Positions 48,615 to 57,817 of a stretch of 64,000 nucleotides of DNA are shown here, one piece after another. Origin of the DNA: Bacteroidales bacterium (GTDB lineage Bacteria; Bacteroidota; Bacteroidia; Bacteroidales; VadinHA17); NCBI GenBank assembly GCA_025454795.1, contig JALONT010000014.1:1-64000 (forward strand). Reading direction: 5' to 3'. Every line of letters begins with the position of its first letter. The stretch's first letter is position 1. Below the pieces are notes generated by a model that saw nothing but the letters and a program-made list of their open reading frames with translations, was not told the origin of the DNA and ran no database searches. The position numbers and the translations under genes were made by a program.

Positions 48615-48749
48615 TACTCACCCTCCCGGCCCCCTCTCTCCTGTCGTCGGAAATAGGGGGAGGTAACACATTGTATGCTAATTAGTTCCCCCTCTTTACG
48701 AAGTAGAGAGAGCCTGTCCCGCTTCAGCGGGAGGGTTAGGGGGTGAGTA
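48615..48749. repeat. Large imperfect palindrome (TACTCACCC ... GGGTGAGTA)
   Basis: Inverted ends TACTCACCC (48,615-48,623) and GGGTGAGTA (48,741-48,749) enclose C/T-rich and G-rich arms and an inner hairpin TCCCGCTTCAGCGGGA (48,717-48,732). It resembles a MITE-like or dispersed palindromic element. Apart from this and the promoters on either side, the 48,350-48,817 gap contains no gene. Confidence 0.55.
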
Positions 48750-48770
48750 AATGTGAATCGGAGAAAGAAG

Positions 48771-48801
48771 TTGGGCGATGAGGTAGAAATCCTTATATTT
48801 A
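48771..48801 (+). promoter_or_regulatory. Candidate promoter for the oxidoreductase gene
   Basis: TATATTTA at 48,794-48,801 (consensus TAnnTTTG) with TTGG at 48,771-48,774, 19 bp upstream. The start codon follows at 48,818. Reasonable spacing but imperfect boxes. Confidence 0.3.
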
Positions 48802-48817
48802 ACCAAATAATTTTATT

Positions 48818-49801
48818 ATGAAGAAGCACAAATGGGGCATCCTGGCTCCGGGGAAGATGTCAGCTAAATTTACGAGGGGGATTAAGCTTCTTGATAATGC
48901 AGAACTATATGCTGTAGGGTCTCGGGATCTTAATAGAGCAAAGGACTTTGCTGAAGAGCATGGCTTCAGGAAATATTATGGTAGCTACGAAGAGCTTGTT
49001 GAAGATCCTGACCTTGAAATAGTGTACGTTGCTTCACCTCATTCATTTCATAAGGAACATACTTTACTTTGTTTACAGCACGGGAAACATGTAATTTGTG
49101 AAAAGGTTTTTGCAATTAACTCACGCGAAGCCGAAGCGATGATTGGTGAAGCTGTGAAGCAAAATCTCTTCCTGATGGAAGCTATCTGGCCCCCATTCCA
49201 GCCATTCTATAAAAAGGCTTCAGAAATTCTGGAATCCGGTGAGCTGGGTAAAATCATTCATCTTAACGGATATTTCTCATTTATACCACCTTACGATCCG
49301 GCCGATCGGAAATTCAATCTTGCTCTCGGTGGAGGATCATTGCTGGATATTGGTATTTATCCGGTTATTGACGTTCTGACATTTATGGGCATTCCGGATG
49401 ATATCAAGGCTGTTGCCTCATTTTCCCCTACCGGCTCTGAAGAGTCCCTGAGTGCAATCTTGCAATACAATAATAACAGAGATGCAACCATTTACAGTTC
49501 TTTTAAAACCAATTACGGAATAGGATGCGATATTCTTTGCGAAAAGGGGAACATGACCGTCTCCCGGGGACGGGATATGAACCAGAGAGTAATACTTAAC
49601 ATGCATGGAAAAGAAAAAGAGGAATTCGTTTTCAGTCCTCCTGCTATGGGTTACCATTCTGAAGCCGAAGAGGTTATGAAGTGTCTCGATGAAAAAAGGA
49701 CTGAAAGTACTGTTGTTCCCCTCTCCTTCAGTCTTAACCTGATTAAAACTCTTGATCGGATCAGGAAAGCCGCGGGGATATTTTTCCCAGAGAAAGATTA
49801 A
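48818..49801 (+). CDS. Gfo/Idh/MocA-family oxidoreductase
   Basis: 327 residues. An NAD(P)-binding Rossmann domain and the Gfo/Idh/MocA catalytic loop HVICEKVFA (the usual EKP proline is replaced by Val, as in some dihydrodiol-dehydrogenase-like members), then a beta-sheet substrate domain with GGGSLLDIGIYPVI. Oxidises or reduces a sugar or sugar derivative in the cytoplasm. First gene of a plus-strand run of sugar-related genes. Confidence 0.87.
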   Translation: MKKHKWGILAPGKMSAKFTRGIKLLDNAELYAVGSRDLNRAKDFAEEHGFRKYYGSYEELVEDPDLEIVYVASPHSFHKEHTLLCLQHGKHVICEKVFAINSREAEAMIGEAVKQNLFLMEAIWPPFQPFYKKASEILESGELGKIIHLNGYFSFIPPYDPADRKFNLALGGGSLLDIGIYPVIDVLTFMGIPDDIKAVASFSPTGSEESLSAILQYNNNRDATIYSSFKTNYGIGCDILCEKGNMTVSRGRDMNQRVILNMHGKEKEEFVFSPPAMGYHSEAEEVMKCLDEKRTESTVVPLSFSLNLIKTLDRIRKAAGIFFPEKD

Positions 49802-49893
49802 GAAGAAGGGGGGAGAGGGAGTGATGGGGAGAGGGGGGCGAAACCAAACCGAGCAACGAGCACCAAGCAACCAGCACCAAGCAACCAGAAACC

Positions 49894-50568
49894 ATGTCAT
49901 CCGGAGATTCAAATTTACCTGGGACCAGTGCTTTCTACAGAAAGAAATTCTTCCTGAGCATTATCATTCCAGGGATATTTATTTTTTTCATGTGGTTGGT
50001 GAAGATCACTGAAGTGCTGTTTGAAGCGGATTTTTCCGGTTTTGGTATACACCCGCTGACGATTAATGGTTTACCCGGAATCTTCTTATCCCCTTTTATT
50101 CATAAAGACTTTAATCACCTGTTTAATAATTCATTACCATTGTTTTTCCTGTCAGTTGCCCTGTTTTATTTTTATTCTGAGGTTGCATTAAAAGTCTTTA
50201 CATGGACATTTTTACTTACAGGGATACTGGTATGGTTTGGTGGAAGAGAAGCATGGCATATCGGAGCAAGCGGGCTTGTTTATGGTCTTGCATCGTTTCT
50301 TTTTTTCAGCGGCATAATACGACGATATTACCGGCTTATTGCATTATCTCTTCTTGTTGTTTTTCTTTATGGTGAAATGGTCTGGGGCATTTTCCCGGGA
50401 GTCTATCAGAATATTTCCTGGGAATCACATATGCTTGGATTTTTTTCAGGGATCCTGCTTGCTATCGTCTTCAGGAAACAGGGACCGCAGATGCCTGTAT
50501 ATGAGTGGATGAAAGAAAAAGTTGAAGGAGTTGAAATAGTTGAAGAGGTTGAAGGGGAGAAGAAATAA
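49894..50568 (+). CDS. Rhomboid-family intramembrane serine protease
   Basis: 224 residues, about six helices. Catalytic Ser126 in HIGASGLVYG and His179 in SWESHMLGFFSG are placed as in active rhomboids; FIHKDFNHLFNNSLPLF contains the conserved N/H loop residues. The C-terminal tail is a Val/Glu repeat (VEGVEIVEEVEGEKK) encoded by a near-repetitive sequence. Cleaves membrane-anchored substrates within the inner membrane; substrates unknown. Confidence 0.87.
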   Translation: MSSGDSNLPGTSAFYRKKFFLSIIIPGIFIFFMWLVKITEVLFEADFSGFGIHPLTINGLPGIFLSPFIHKDFNHLFNNSLPLFFLSVALFYFYSEVALKVFTWTFLLTGILVWFGGREAWHIGASGLVYGLASFLFFSGIIRRYYRLIALSLLVVFLYGEMVWGIFPGVYQNISWESHMLGFFSGILLAIVFRKQGPQMPVYEWMKEKVEGVEIVEEVEGEKK

Positions 50569-50626
50569 GATAAAAGATAAAAGATAAAAGATAAAAGATA
50601 AAAGATAAAAGATAAAAGACAAAAGA
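50569..50626. repeat. 7-bp tandem repeat (GATAAAA)n
   Basis: About eight copies of GATAAAA begin immediately after the rhomboid stop and end six bases before the next start codon (50,632). Copy-number change would alter the spacing between genes. Same words as the 21-bp repeat near 3.8 kb. Confidence 0.9.
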
Positions 50627-50631
50627 TAGAA

Positions 50632-51609
50632 ATGGATCTTTCAGTAATAATAGTATGCTATAAAGGCTGGGATAAGCTTAACAGGTGTCTTGAGTCGCTG
50701 GATTCTTTCAAGGGTGAGAAATTCAGCATGGAGGTTATTGTTGTTGATAATAATTCGGGAGATAAGGCTTTAGATAAGCTTCAAGAGAAATTCAGGAAAT
50801 TTAGTTTTAACAGAAACAGTGTAAACGGAGGCTTTGCAAACGGATGCAATTTCGGGGCAGCCAGTTCAACAGGGGATAACCTGCTTTTCCTGAATCCAGA
50901 CACTGTCGCAAGAGAAGCTGAGGTTGGGAAAATGCTTAATGCAGTAAGATCAAATAAGGATTTCTTTATTGTTTCCTGCCGGCAGATTCTTAAAGACGGA
51001 AAGGATAGCAATGCAACCGGTTCTTTTCCGGGATTGTTACATCAGCACACATCTCAAAAACCATCTTCCATCTTAATGGAAAAAGTTGATGAGGTCAGCA
51101 AATCAGCTCTTTTCCCGGATTGGGTCTCTGGTTCTGTAATGATGATCCGCAAAGAGGTTTTCATTAAGCTGAATGGTTTTGATGAAGATTTCTGGATGTA
51201 CTCAGAGGATGTCGATATCTGCAGGCGTGCAAGAAATCTGGGTGGTGAAATTGTATTTTTTACTGATGTAACAATTGACCATGATCACGGCGGAAGCTCT
51301 AGGGCAGACCCTTGTACAACCTCCATAACAAAATGTGAAGTTCAGATATCGAAGCATCTGTTTGTTCATAAGCACAAATCGGGAATGGAAAGGATATGCA
51401 TGCATTCAATCCTGATTGCAGATAACTTGATAACAGGATTTCTTACAGGAATATTTGGCCTGATATTTTTTTTCGTTCCTCTGCTATTTGTCCGTTTTCT
51501 GATCTTTATCAGAATAATGAATTATTATCTGGTTTCGTTTTCAAGGAAATCATGGATCAGTAACAGATCGGTGAATTTCAATAAAACAGCATCAGGAAAG
51601 TTATATTGA
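50632..51609 (+). CDS. GT2-family glycosyltransferase
   Basis: 325 residues. A GT-A fold: LSVIIVCYKGWDKL, EVIVVDNNSGD, NGGFANGCNFGA, LLFLNPDT and the acceptor-side WMYSEDVDICRRA, matching rhamnosyltransferase-like family members. A C-terminal hydrophobic segment (about 260-300) suggests membrane association. The start lies directly after the (GATAAAA)n tract. Confidence 0.87.
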   Translation: MDLSVIIVCYKGWDKLNRCLESLDSFKGEKFSMEVIVVDNNSGDKALDKLQEKFRKFSFNRNSVNGGFANGCNFGAASSTGDNLLFLNPDTVAREAEVGKMLNAVRSNKDFFIVSCRQILKDGKDSNATGSFPGLLHQHTSQKPSSILMEKVDEVSKSALFPDWVSGSVMMIRKEVFIKLNGFDEDFWMYSEDVDICRRARNLGGEIVFFTDVTIDHDHGGSSRADPCTTSITKCEVQISKHLFVHKHKSGMERICMHSILIADNLITGFLTGIFGLIFFFVPLLFVRFLIFIRIMNYYLVSFSRKSWISNRSVNFNKTASGKLY

Positions 51610-51670
51610 AAGGGTTCATTTTCTTATAATAATTATACTTTATATTTATGATTTAAAACCGGAACTGACC

Positions 51671-53053
51671 ATGATTGCAATAAACAATAAACTTAATCCT
51701 GGTGATTTTTCAAATAAACTCGAGAGATTCTGGGATCTTTCGGGACAAAAGATCCACCTGGTCGAAAAACTCTATGATGAATCCCGGGGCTCTCCTGTAT
51801 TCACAATTGAAGGAAAATATTCCACCCGTGGATGGACAGAATGGACGCATGGTTTTCAGTATGGTTCTGCTCTTCTTCAGTATGATGCTACCGGAGAAGA
51901 TCAGTTACTCGTGAATGCAAAGAAGAAAATCCTGGACAAAATGGCTCCGCATATCAGCCATACCGGGGTGCACGATCATGGGTTTAATAACGTAAGCACC
52001 TACGGAAATCTTTTACGCCTCATGATTGAAAGCAAAATAAATTTCAATGAATGGGAGAAGAATTTTTATGAACTTGCCCTTAAAATCTCCGGTGCCGTAC
52101 AGGCTTCCCGGTGGAGCACTGTAAAAAACGGAGGATTCATCCATTCATTCAATGGAGCACATTCTTTATTTGTAGATACCATCCGGTCGTGCCGCGTTTT
52201 AATTCTAAGTCATAAGCTTGGACATTTTTTACAGGGCGAAGGTGATGTAAAAATCAGTCTGCTGGAACGTGCGCTGGAACATATTAAGTCTACTGCGAAA
52301 TATTCCATCTATTATGGCGAAGGGCGCGATATTTATGATGTTCCCGGCAGGACTGCACATGAAAGTATTTTCAATATGAAGGACGGGAGCTTCCGTTCTC
52401 CCGGTTCACAACAGGGTTATTCCGGCTTCACCACCTGGACAAGAGGTCTTGCCTGGGCAATGTGTGGCTTTGCTGAACAACTCGAATGGCTTGATTCAGC
52501 AGATAAGGGAGAGCTTCAGTCATTTGGAGGGAAAGAAAACCTTTCGGCACTCATGCTGAAAGCCGCAAAAGCAACCTGCAATTTTTATATTCAATATACT
52601 CCTGTGAATGGGGTCCCTTACTGGGATACAGGCGCTCCCGGACTTAACAAACTAAAAGATTATTTAGCCAAACCTGCTGATCCATTCAATGATTTTGAAC
52701 CTGTTGACAGTTCTGCTGCCGCCATTGCATCACAGGGCTTATTACGTTTAGGAAATTATTTAAAAGAGAAAGGTGAAACTGAACCGGGATATCATTACTG
52801 GCAGGCAGGTCTGACAATCCTTGATGCTTTATTAGACGAACCATATTTAAGTTTAAATGAAGATCACCAGGGTTTATTGTTGCACTCAATATATCATCGG
52901 CCCAATGGATGGGATTTTGTACCGGCTGGCAGTAAAATTCCATATGGTGAGTCGGGTATGTGGGGCGATTATCATATTCGTGAAGTGTGCCTCTACTTAC
53001 AGCGAATTATTAATAAAGAAAAATATTATGCTTTTTTTAATTATATCAAATGA
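51671..53053 (+). CDS. GH88-type unsaturated uronyl hydrolase-like protein
   Basis: 460 residues. An (alpha/alpha)6 barrel with GVHDHGFNNVSTYG (Asp102) and LFVDTIRSC (Asp169), the positions of the two catalytic aspartates of GH88, and RSPGSQQGYSGFTTWTRGLA in the active-site wall. No signal peptide, so cytoplasmic. It would remove unsaturated uronic acid from oligosaccharides released by lyases. Overlaps the next start by ATGA, hence translationally coupled to the isomerase. Confidence 0.82.
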   Translation: MIAINNKLNPGDFSNKLERFWDLSGQKIHLVEKLYDESRGSPVFTIEGKYSTRGWTEWTHGFQYGSALLQYDATGEDQLLVNAKKKILDKMAPHISHTGVHDHGFNNVSTYGNLLRLMIESKINFNEWEKNFYELALKISGAVQASRWSTVKNGGFIHSFNGAHSLFVDTIRSCRVLILSHKLGHFLQGEGDVKISLLERALEHIKSTAKYSIYYGEGRDIYDVPGRTAHESIFNMKDGSFRSPGSQQGYSGFTTWTRGLAWAMCGFAEQLEWLDSADKGELQSFGGKENLSALMLKAAKATCNFYIQYTPVNGVPYWDTGAPGLNKLKDYLAKPADPFNDFEPVDSSAAAIASQGLLRLGNYLKEKGETEPGYHYWQAGLTILDALLDEPYLSLNEDHQGLLLHSIYHRPNGWDFVPAGSKIPYGESGMWGDYHIREVCLYLQRIINKEKYYAFFNYIK

Positions 53054-53883
53054 GCTCAAAGCAATTAAACAATCTGTCAGGACTTTGCATTCATACTATC
53101 ACAACAAAACCCTGGAACATTGAAGAGGCGGCAAAAAATTATTCAGCAAATGGAGTGAAGGGAATTACAGTTTGGCGTGATGCACTTACCGGGAGAAACT
53201 TAAAAAAGACCGGAGATATGTTACATAAACATAATCTCTCTGTTGTTTCACTTTGCAGAGGAGGTTTCTTCCCAGGAAAAGAATATTCCAGACGAAAAGC
53301 AGCAATAGATGATAACCGCAGGGCAATTGAAGAGGCTTTTGAACTGGGAACCAATCTGATAGTACTGGTATGTGGTGCTGATCCTTCTCAATCCCTTGAA
53401 GATTCCAGAAAACAGATATTTGAAGGTATATCTACTATAATTCCTGAGGCAAAGGCTGCCGGAGTAAAATTAGCAATAGAGCCTCTGCATCCAATGTATG
53501 CTGACTCCCGTTCAGCAATTAACACGATGGCCCAGGCTAATGATCTTGCAGAAACGCTGAATTCTCCATGGGTCGGTGTTGCAGTTGATGTATACCATGT
53601 CTGGTGGGACCCAAATCTGGAAAAGGAGATAGTAAGATGCGGGAATAACAAGTCATTACTGGCATTTCATGTTTGTGACTGGAAAACACCCACTGCAGAT
53701 ATGCTTAACGATCGTGGTCTGATGGGCGAAGGATGTATCCCGATAAGAAAGATAAGATCGTGGGTTGAGGCTTCCGGGTTCAATGGATTTAATGAAGTGG
53801 AAATATTCTCTGCTGAATACTGGAAAACGGACCAGTCTGTTTTTCTGAAAAATATTATAACTGCATATAAAACATATGTTTAA
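53050..53883 (+). CDS. Sugar phosphate isomerase/epimerase (TIM barrel)
   Basis: 277 residues of the AP-endonuclease-2/xylose-isomerase-like TIM family. Metal ligands are suggested by KLAIEPLHPMY (Glu), GVAVDVYHVWWDP (Asp, His), FHVCDWK (His) and NEVEIFS (Glu). Likely isomerises or epimerises a ketose or inositol-type intermediate. Coupled to the GH88 gene upstream and 11 bp from the oxidoreductase downstream. Confidence 0.86.
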   Translation: MSSKQLNNLSGLCIHTITTKPWNIEEAAKNYSANGVKGITVWRDALTGRNLKKTGDMLHKHNLSVVSLCRGGFFPGKEYSRRKAAIDDNRRAIEEAFELGTNLIVLVCGADPSQSLEDSRKQIFEGISTIIPEAKAAGVKLAIEPLHPMYADSRSAINTMAQANDLAETLNSPWVGVAVDVYHVWWDPNLEKEIVRCGNNKSLLAFHVCDWKTPTADMLNDRGLMGEGCIPIRKIRSWVEASGFNGFNEVEIFSAEYWKTDQSVFLKNIITAYKTYV

Positions 53884-53894
53884 AAATTAAAGAG

Positions 53895-55046
53895 ATGAAG
53901 AAACATAATATAGGTGTTATTATGAATGGAGTGACCGGTCGTATGGGTACAAATCAGCACCTGCTCCGTTCAATTGCTGAAATAATAAAGCAGGGAGGTG
54001 TAAAGACCGGCGATGATGAATTCATAATTCCCGATCCCATCCTGGTTGGTCGTAATGAAAGTAAACTTAAAAAACTCAGCAGCCTGACCGGAATTAAAAA
54101 AACGAGTACCAATCTGGAAGAGGTGTTGAAGGACCCCGGATATACAATCTATTTTGATGCGCAAACAACCGGAAGAAGAGCCGATGCAGTAAAGAAGGCC
54201 GTAAAAGCAGGTAAACATATCTATTGTGAAAAACCGATAGCCATGAGTACAAAAGTGGCGATGGAACTTTATGAATTATGTAAGAATGCCGGTCTTAAAA
54301 ACGGGGTTGTTCAGGACAAGCTTTGGCTTCCCGGAATTATAAAACTTAAGCGCCTTATCGGGCAAGGATTCTTTGGCAGGATTCTTTCTGTCCGGGGAGA
54401 ATTTGGATATTGGGTATTCGAAGGCGATACAATACCTGCCCAGCGTCCTTCCTGGAATTACCGTAAAGAGGATGACGGTGGCATTATACTTGACATGCTT
54501 TGTCACTGGAGGTATGTCCTGGATAATATATTTGGAGAGGTTAAAGCAGTTTCATGCCTGGGAGCCACACATATCGAAAAAAGGGTGGATGAAAATGGGT
54601 TACCCTATAAGTGTACAGCCGATGATTCAGCGTATGCAACATTTGAGCTGAAAAACGGTATTATTGCTCATTTTAATTCTTCATGGGCGGTCAGAGTAAG
54701 ACGCGATGATCTTCTAACCCTGCAGGTAGATGGAACAAAAGGTTCTGCTGTGGCAGGACTTCGTGAATGTTACATTCAGCATTACGGAAATACACCAAAA
54801 CCAGTCTGGAATCCTGATATTGCCCAACCGATTAATTATTTCGAAGGATGGTCGAAAGTACCTGATCAGGAGTTTTATGATAATGCATTTAAAGTTCAAT
54901 GGGAGTTATTCCTGAAACATGTTGTGAAAAGTGAACCTTTTATATGGACTCTTTACGAAGGAGCTAAGGGAGTACAACTTGCCGAAAAAGGATTGGAAAG
55001 CTGGAAGAAACGTTGCTGGATCGAAATTCCTGAATTAAAAAAATAA
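53895..55046 (+). CDS. Gfo/Idh/MocA-family oxidoreductase
   Basis: 383 residues. Rossmann domain with GVTGRMG, catalytic-loop HIYCEKPIA, and a C-terminal sheet domain. Longer than the paralogue at 48.8 kb, with an extended N-terminal motif NQHLLRSIAEII. In one operon with the GH88 and isomerase genes; probably oxidises a cyclic sugar or uronate derivative. Confidence 0.87.
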   Translation: MKKHNIGVIMNGVTGRMGTNQHLLRSIAEIIKQGGVKTGDDEFIIPDPILVGRNESKLKKLSSLTGIKKTSTNLEEVLKDPGYTIYFDAQTTGRRADAVKKAVKAGKHIYCEKPIAMSTKVAMELYELCKNAGLKNGVVQDKLWLPGIIKLKRLIGQGFFGRILSVRGEFGYWVFEGDTIPAQRPSWNYRKEDDGGIILDMLCHWRYVLDNIFGEVKAVSCLGATHIEKRVDENGLPYKCTADDSAYATFELKNGIIAHFNSSWAVRVRRDDLLTLQVDGTKGSAVAGLRECYIQHYGNTPKPVWNPDIAQPINYFEGWSKVPDQEFYDNAFKVQWELFLKHVVKSEPFIWTLYEGAKGVQLAEKGLESWKKRCWIEIPELKK

Positions 55047-55135
55047 CCTGAAGATAATTTTCACGGGAGTTGGCTGAATCAGTCAAATTATTACCTTTAC
55101 CGCCATATTCTGAAACCCCGAAAAAAGACTTTAGG

Positions 55136-55915
55136 ATGAACAATAAACCTGTAGCAGTTATTACAGGCGCCAGCAGGGGAATAGGCAGAGAAGTTGCAAT
55201 TTACCTTGCCTCCGAAGGTTTTGATATTGCAGCAATCGCCCGTTCAACCAACAGTGAAGGGATGGAAATCCTTGAAGCTGAGGTCATAAAAAGAGGATCT
55301 GAATTTTTCCCTGTCGGTCTGGATATCTCATGCACAGGATGCCAGAAAGAGGTGGTATCCAATATCCTTGAAAGATACAGCAGGATAGATATACTGGTCA
55401 ATAATGCAGGTGTTGCACCTCTTCAGCGGAATGATCTCCTTGATATGACTGAGGAGAGTTACGACAGGGTCATGAATATAAATCTCAAAGGACCGGTCTT
55501 CTTTGCCCAGAAGATAGCAAAGGAGATGGTGTGGCTTAAGCAACAGATCGTTGATTATAAACCGGTTATTGTTTTTATTACCTCAGTTTCCGCAACATTA
55601 TCATCCACCAACAGGTCAGAATATTGCGTATCGAAAGCAGGGCTCAGCATGGCAGCTTCAGTATTTGCCGACCGTCTCTCAAAAGAAGATATAAGAGTTT
55701 ATGAAGTTCGTCCGGGAGTTATCCGGACCGATATGACCGCCAGGGCAAAGGAAAAATACGACAAGCTCATCAATGATGGCCTGGTACCGCAGAAAAGATG
55801 GGGCTTCCCTGATGATATAGGAAAAGCAGTAGCTTCACTTGCCCGTGGTGACTGGGATTTTTCAACAGGAATGGTATTTGAGATCAGCGGCGGGCTTAAT
55901 ATCCACAAATTATAA
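55136..55915 (+). CDS. SDR-family oxidoreductase (3-ketoacyl-ACP-reductase-like)
   Basis: 259 residues from MNNKPVAVITGASRGIG; an upstream in-frame start at 55,070 would add 22 residues of unlikely leader. Cofactor motif TGASRGIG, NNAGVAP, catalytic Ser (VFITSVSAT), and Tyr-x3-Lys in YCVSKAG. Although related to FabG, its place after GH88, isomerase and Gfo/Idh genes points to sugar oxidoreduction. Confidence 0.83.
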   Translation: MNNKPVAVITGASRGIGREVAIYLASEGFDIAAIARSTNSEGMEILEAEVIKRGSEFFPVGLDISCTGCQKEVVSNILERYSRIDILVNNAGVAPLQRNDLLDMTEESYDRVMNINLKGPVFFAQKIAKEMVWLKQQIVDYKPVIVFITSVSATLSSTNRSEYCVSKAGLSMAASVFADRLSKEDIRVYEVRPGVIRTDMTARAKEKYDKLINDGLVPQKRWGFPDDIGKAVASLARGDWDFSTGMVFEISGGLNIHKL

Positions 55916-56042
55916 TTTCCGGAGCTGGAATAAATAGAGTCAGGCCTCAATCCTGTCTATTATTTTTAATAATTGCACTTTACTCAATTGAACAAAAGAG
56001 TTCCCGGGTTTGTTTAAGTTTATGAACACAAAAATTACTAAA

Positions 56043-56417
56043 ATGAATAACAAGTTATTACTATTAGCATTTACACTCCTGGTATCAGCCACAACGATCG
56101 CACAGGAAAAACTTACAGCTGACAACGAAAAGACCACACTATCATGGCTAGGTGAAAAAGTCACAGGTCGGCATAACGGAACGATTAATCTTCAGAACGG
56201 ATGGCTTGATAAAAAAGAGAATAAAATTGTATCTGGTGAATTTACCATAGATATGACAACAATAAAGGATTCTGAAGGAAGCAGCAGGAAAGGTGAAATA
56301 ATAATAACTAGGAAAATGAAAGAATCTGGGAATTTGATGGATGTACAGTTATTGGACCATTTGATAATAATCCCTGAAGGGAAGTACTACAGTATGGCAG
56401 ATGAGGGAATTATATAG
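56043..56417 (+). pseudogene. Chimera of a YceI N-terminus and a RadC C-terminus
   Basis: An intact 124-codon frame of two unrelated parts. Residues 1-~75 are the start of a YceI-family secreted protein: signal peptide MNNKLLLLAFTLLVSATTIA, then SWLGEKVTGRHNGTINL and GEFTIDMTTIKD. From about residue 80, GEIIITRKMKESGNLMDVQL and then YYSMADEGII match the C-terminal end of RadC (JAB-domain) proteins. Both families lack their functional middle. A deletion joined two neighbouring genes; a working product is unlikely. It marks the left edge of the right-hand array. Confidence 0.6.
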
Positions 56418-56836
56418 TGGATTATACATATTCTGAAATATTACTCCCCAATTCCCCAGAATATTTGTAAATTGAACATCAATTGTGAAATGTTGTCAAT
56501 AGGCATTATATCAGAATGTTATTTAATTTCATTATTATTTGTCTATGTGACTGACGAAGCTGTGCTGTGATAATTCAATAATAAAATGGGAATTTGGGAG
56601 GACAAATTAAGAAAAGTACGATATCAATCAATCCCTAGGTTAATCATATCTGACAACAAATAGCGTATTTAATTCATTTTTATAATTATATAAACGAGTA
56701 TATTTAAGGCATCGTGCGACCTGACGAACAAATACATGATCATAAATGGCCTAAATATAACTATTAAAGCAAGTTACAATTATGTGTCTAAATTATCTAA
56801 TATCTCATTATTCCATTACTATTAAAAACACATACA
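56418..56836 (+). other. Gene-free spacer with one repeat-end motif
   Basis: AT-rich, no gene. GGCCTAAATATAAC at 56,748-56,761 is a diverged form of the GGCCTAAACATAACA motif found after the next two genes. Nothing else is recognised; a promoter for the DUF4468 gene is presumably near 56.8 kb but does not match the consensus clearly. Confidence 0.4.
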
Positions 56837-57397
56837 ATGAAAAGGATAACTTTTCTAATTATTGTGACACTCATCTTAGTAGCAAATAATATACTTGCTC
56901 AAGATAGTCCGACACTTCCAATTGATGAAAAAACTGGTAAAATAGTTTATTCAGAGGTGGTTAACGTTGATAGCACAAGTATTTCAGAATTATATTTAAG
57001 AGCAAAAACTTGGTTCGTTCATAATTTCAATTCTGCTAACAATGTCATACAACTTGATGATAAGGAATTGGGAAAGATAATCGGTAAAGGTCTGTTTGAT
57101 GTCAGACTAAGTGCAATGTCAAAACAAAGTGCAGGCTATGTAAGATTTTTGGTTGATATTCAGGTAAAAGAGGGCAGATATAAATACACATTCACCGATT
57201 TTAGGCATGAACCGGGTACAACAAATATAGTAACACCAGGAGACTTGACATTAAAAGAACCAGGTGGAGGATTAATGACTATGGGAGCCAAGAATTGGAA
57301 TGGAATAAAATCGCAAACCATTTCTACTGTTACATCAATGATCGAAAATTTAAAACTTGCCATGAAAGGCAATTCAGAAGCAAAAGACGAATGGTAA
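56837..57397 (+). CDS. DUF4468 secreted protein
   Basis: 186 residues with signal peptide (to about LAQ, residue 22). The remainder matches the DUF4468 pattern (TBP-like fold): PIDEKTGKIVYSEVVNV, SELYLRAKTWFVHNFNSA, YKYTFTDFRHE. Exported; function unknown; typical of Bacteroidota accessory genes. First intact gene of the repeat-separated series. Confidence 0.82.
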   Translation: MKRITFLIIVTLILVANNILAQDSPTLPIDEKTGKIVYSEVVNVDSTSISELYLRAKTWFVHNFNSANNVIQLDDKELGKIIGKGLFDVRLSAMSKQSAGYVRFLVDIQVKEGRYKYTFTDFRHEPGTTNIVTPGDLTLKEPGGGLMTMGAKNWNGIKSQTISTVTSMIENLKLAMKGNSEAKDEW

Positions 57398-57414
57398 TGA
57401 AAAAAATGAGCATT

Positions 57415-57681
57415 GCCTAACACGGACAAAAGTGCATTTGTTTGTCACGGTTTTTGCTTTTGCTCCTGCTCCCTTGACAGGTTTGTAATGGTAATTTCAC
57501 CCGGCCACGCGAACCTGCTCACAATTAAACTTTGTGTACCTTGACTTGTAACCGGTCCGCCTTCAAAATTGTACCGCGACACTCCTATAACTAAGACAGT
57601 TTATACCTGGACTTGCAAAAACCACGCCAGCCTTGACGCAGACGACAACTAACCAAACCGCCCGGCCGTTATGTTTAAGCC
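57415..57681 (+). repeat. Near-complete array repeat (267 bp)
   Basis: Begins GCCTAACACGGACAA and ends CCCGGCCGTTATGTTTAAGC. GCCTAAC fits the integron R'' consensus RYYYAAC; GTTATGT is one mismatch from GTTRRRY. The two ends are partly complementary: GGTTTTTGC at 57,449-57,457 faces its complement inside TTGCAAAAACCACG near 57,613, so the single strand could fold into a long hairpin. The 3' ~75 bp aligns with the reverse complement of 158-232. Contains a 23-base block (57,435-57,457) repeated exactly at 62,624-62,646. Confidence 0.65.
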
Positions 57682-57715
57682 GAATGCCGTGACTAGTTAA
57701 GACCTTGACAAAAAA

Positions 57716-57733
57716 GGCCTAAACATAACAGCC
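57716..57733 (+). repeat. Solo left-end motif
   Basis: GGCCTAAACATAACAGCC. Its near reverse complement is the right end of the preceding repeat (GGCCGTTATGTTTAAGCC at 57,664-57,681), so the two could pair. A similar 15-base copy lies at 58,642-58,656. Confidence 0.6.
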
Positions 57734-57817
57734 AAATCCCAAATTAAAGGTGACAAAAATGAAAGTGCCTTAAGTAAACTTCAGACTATTCTAAATCAAA
57801 CTAAAATAAAAGAAACA

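Noticed and set aside
57160-57429. Minus-strand 89-codon frame over the DUF4468 gene
   Set aside because: Antisense to a gene with clear family match and signal peptide.
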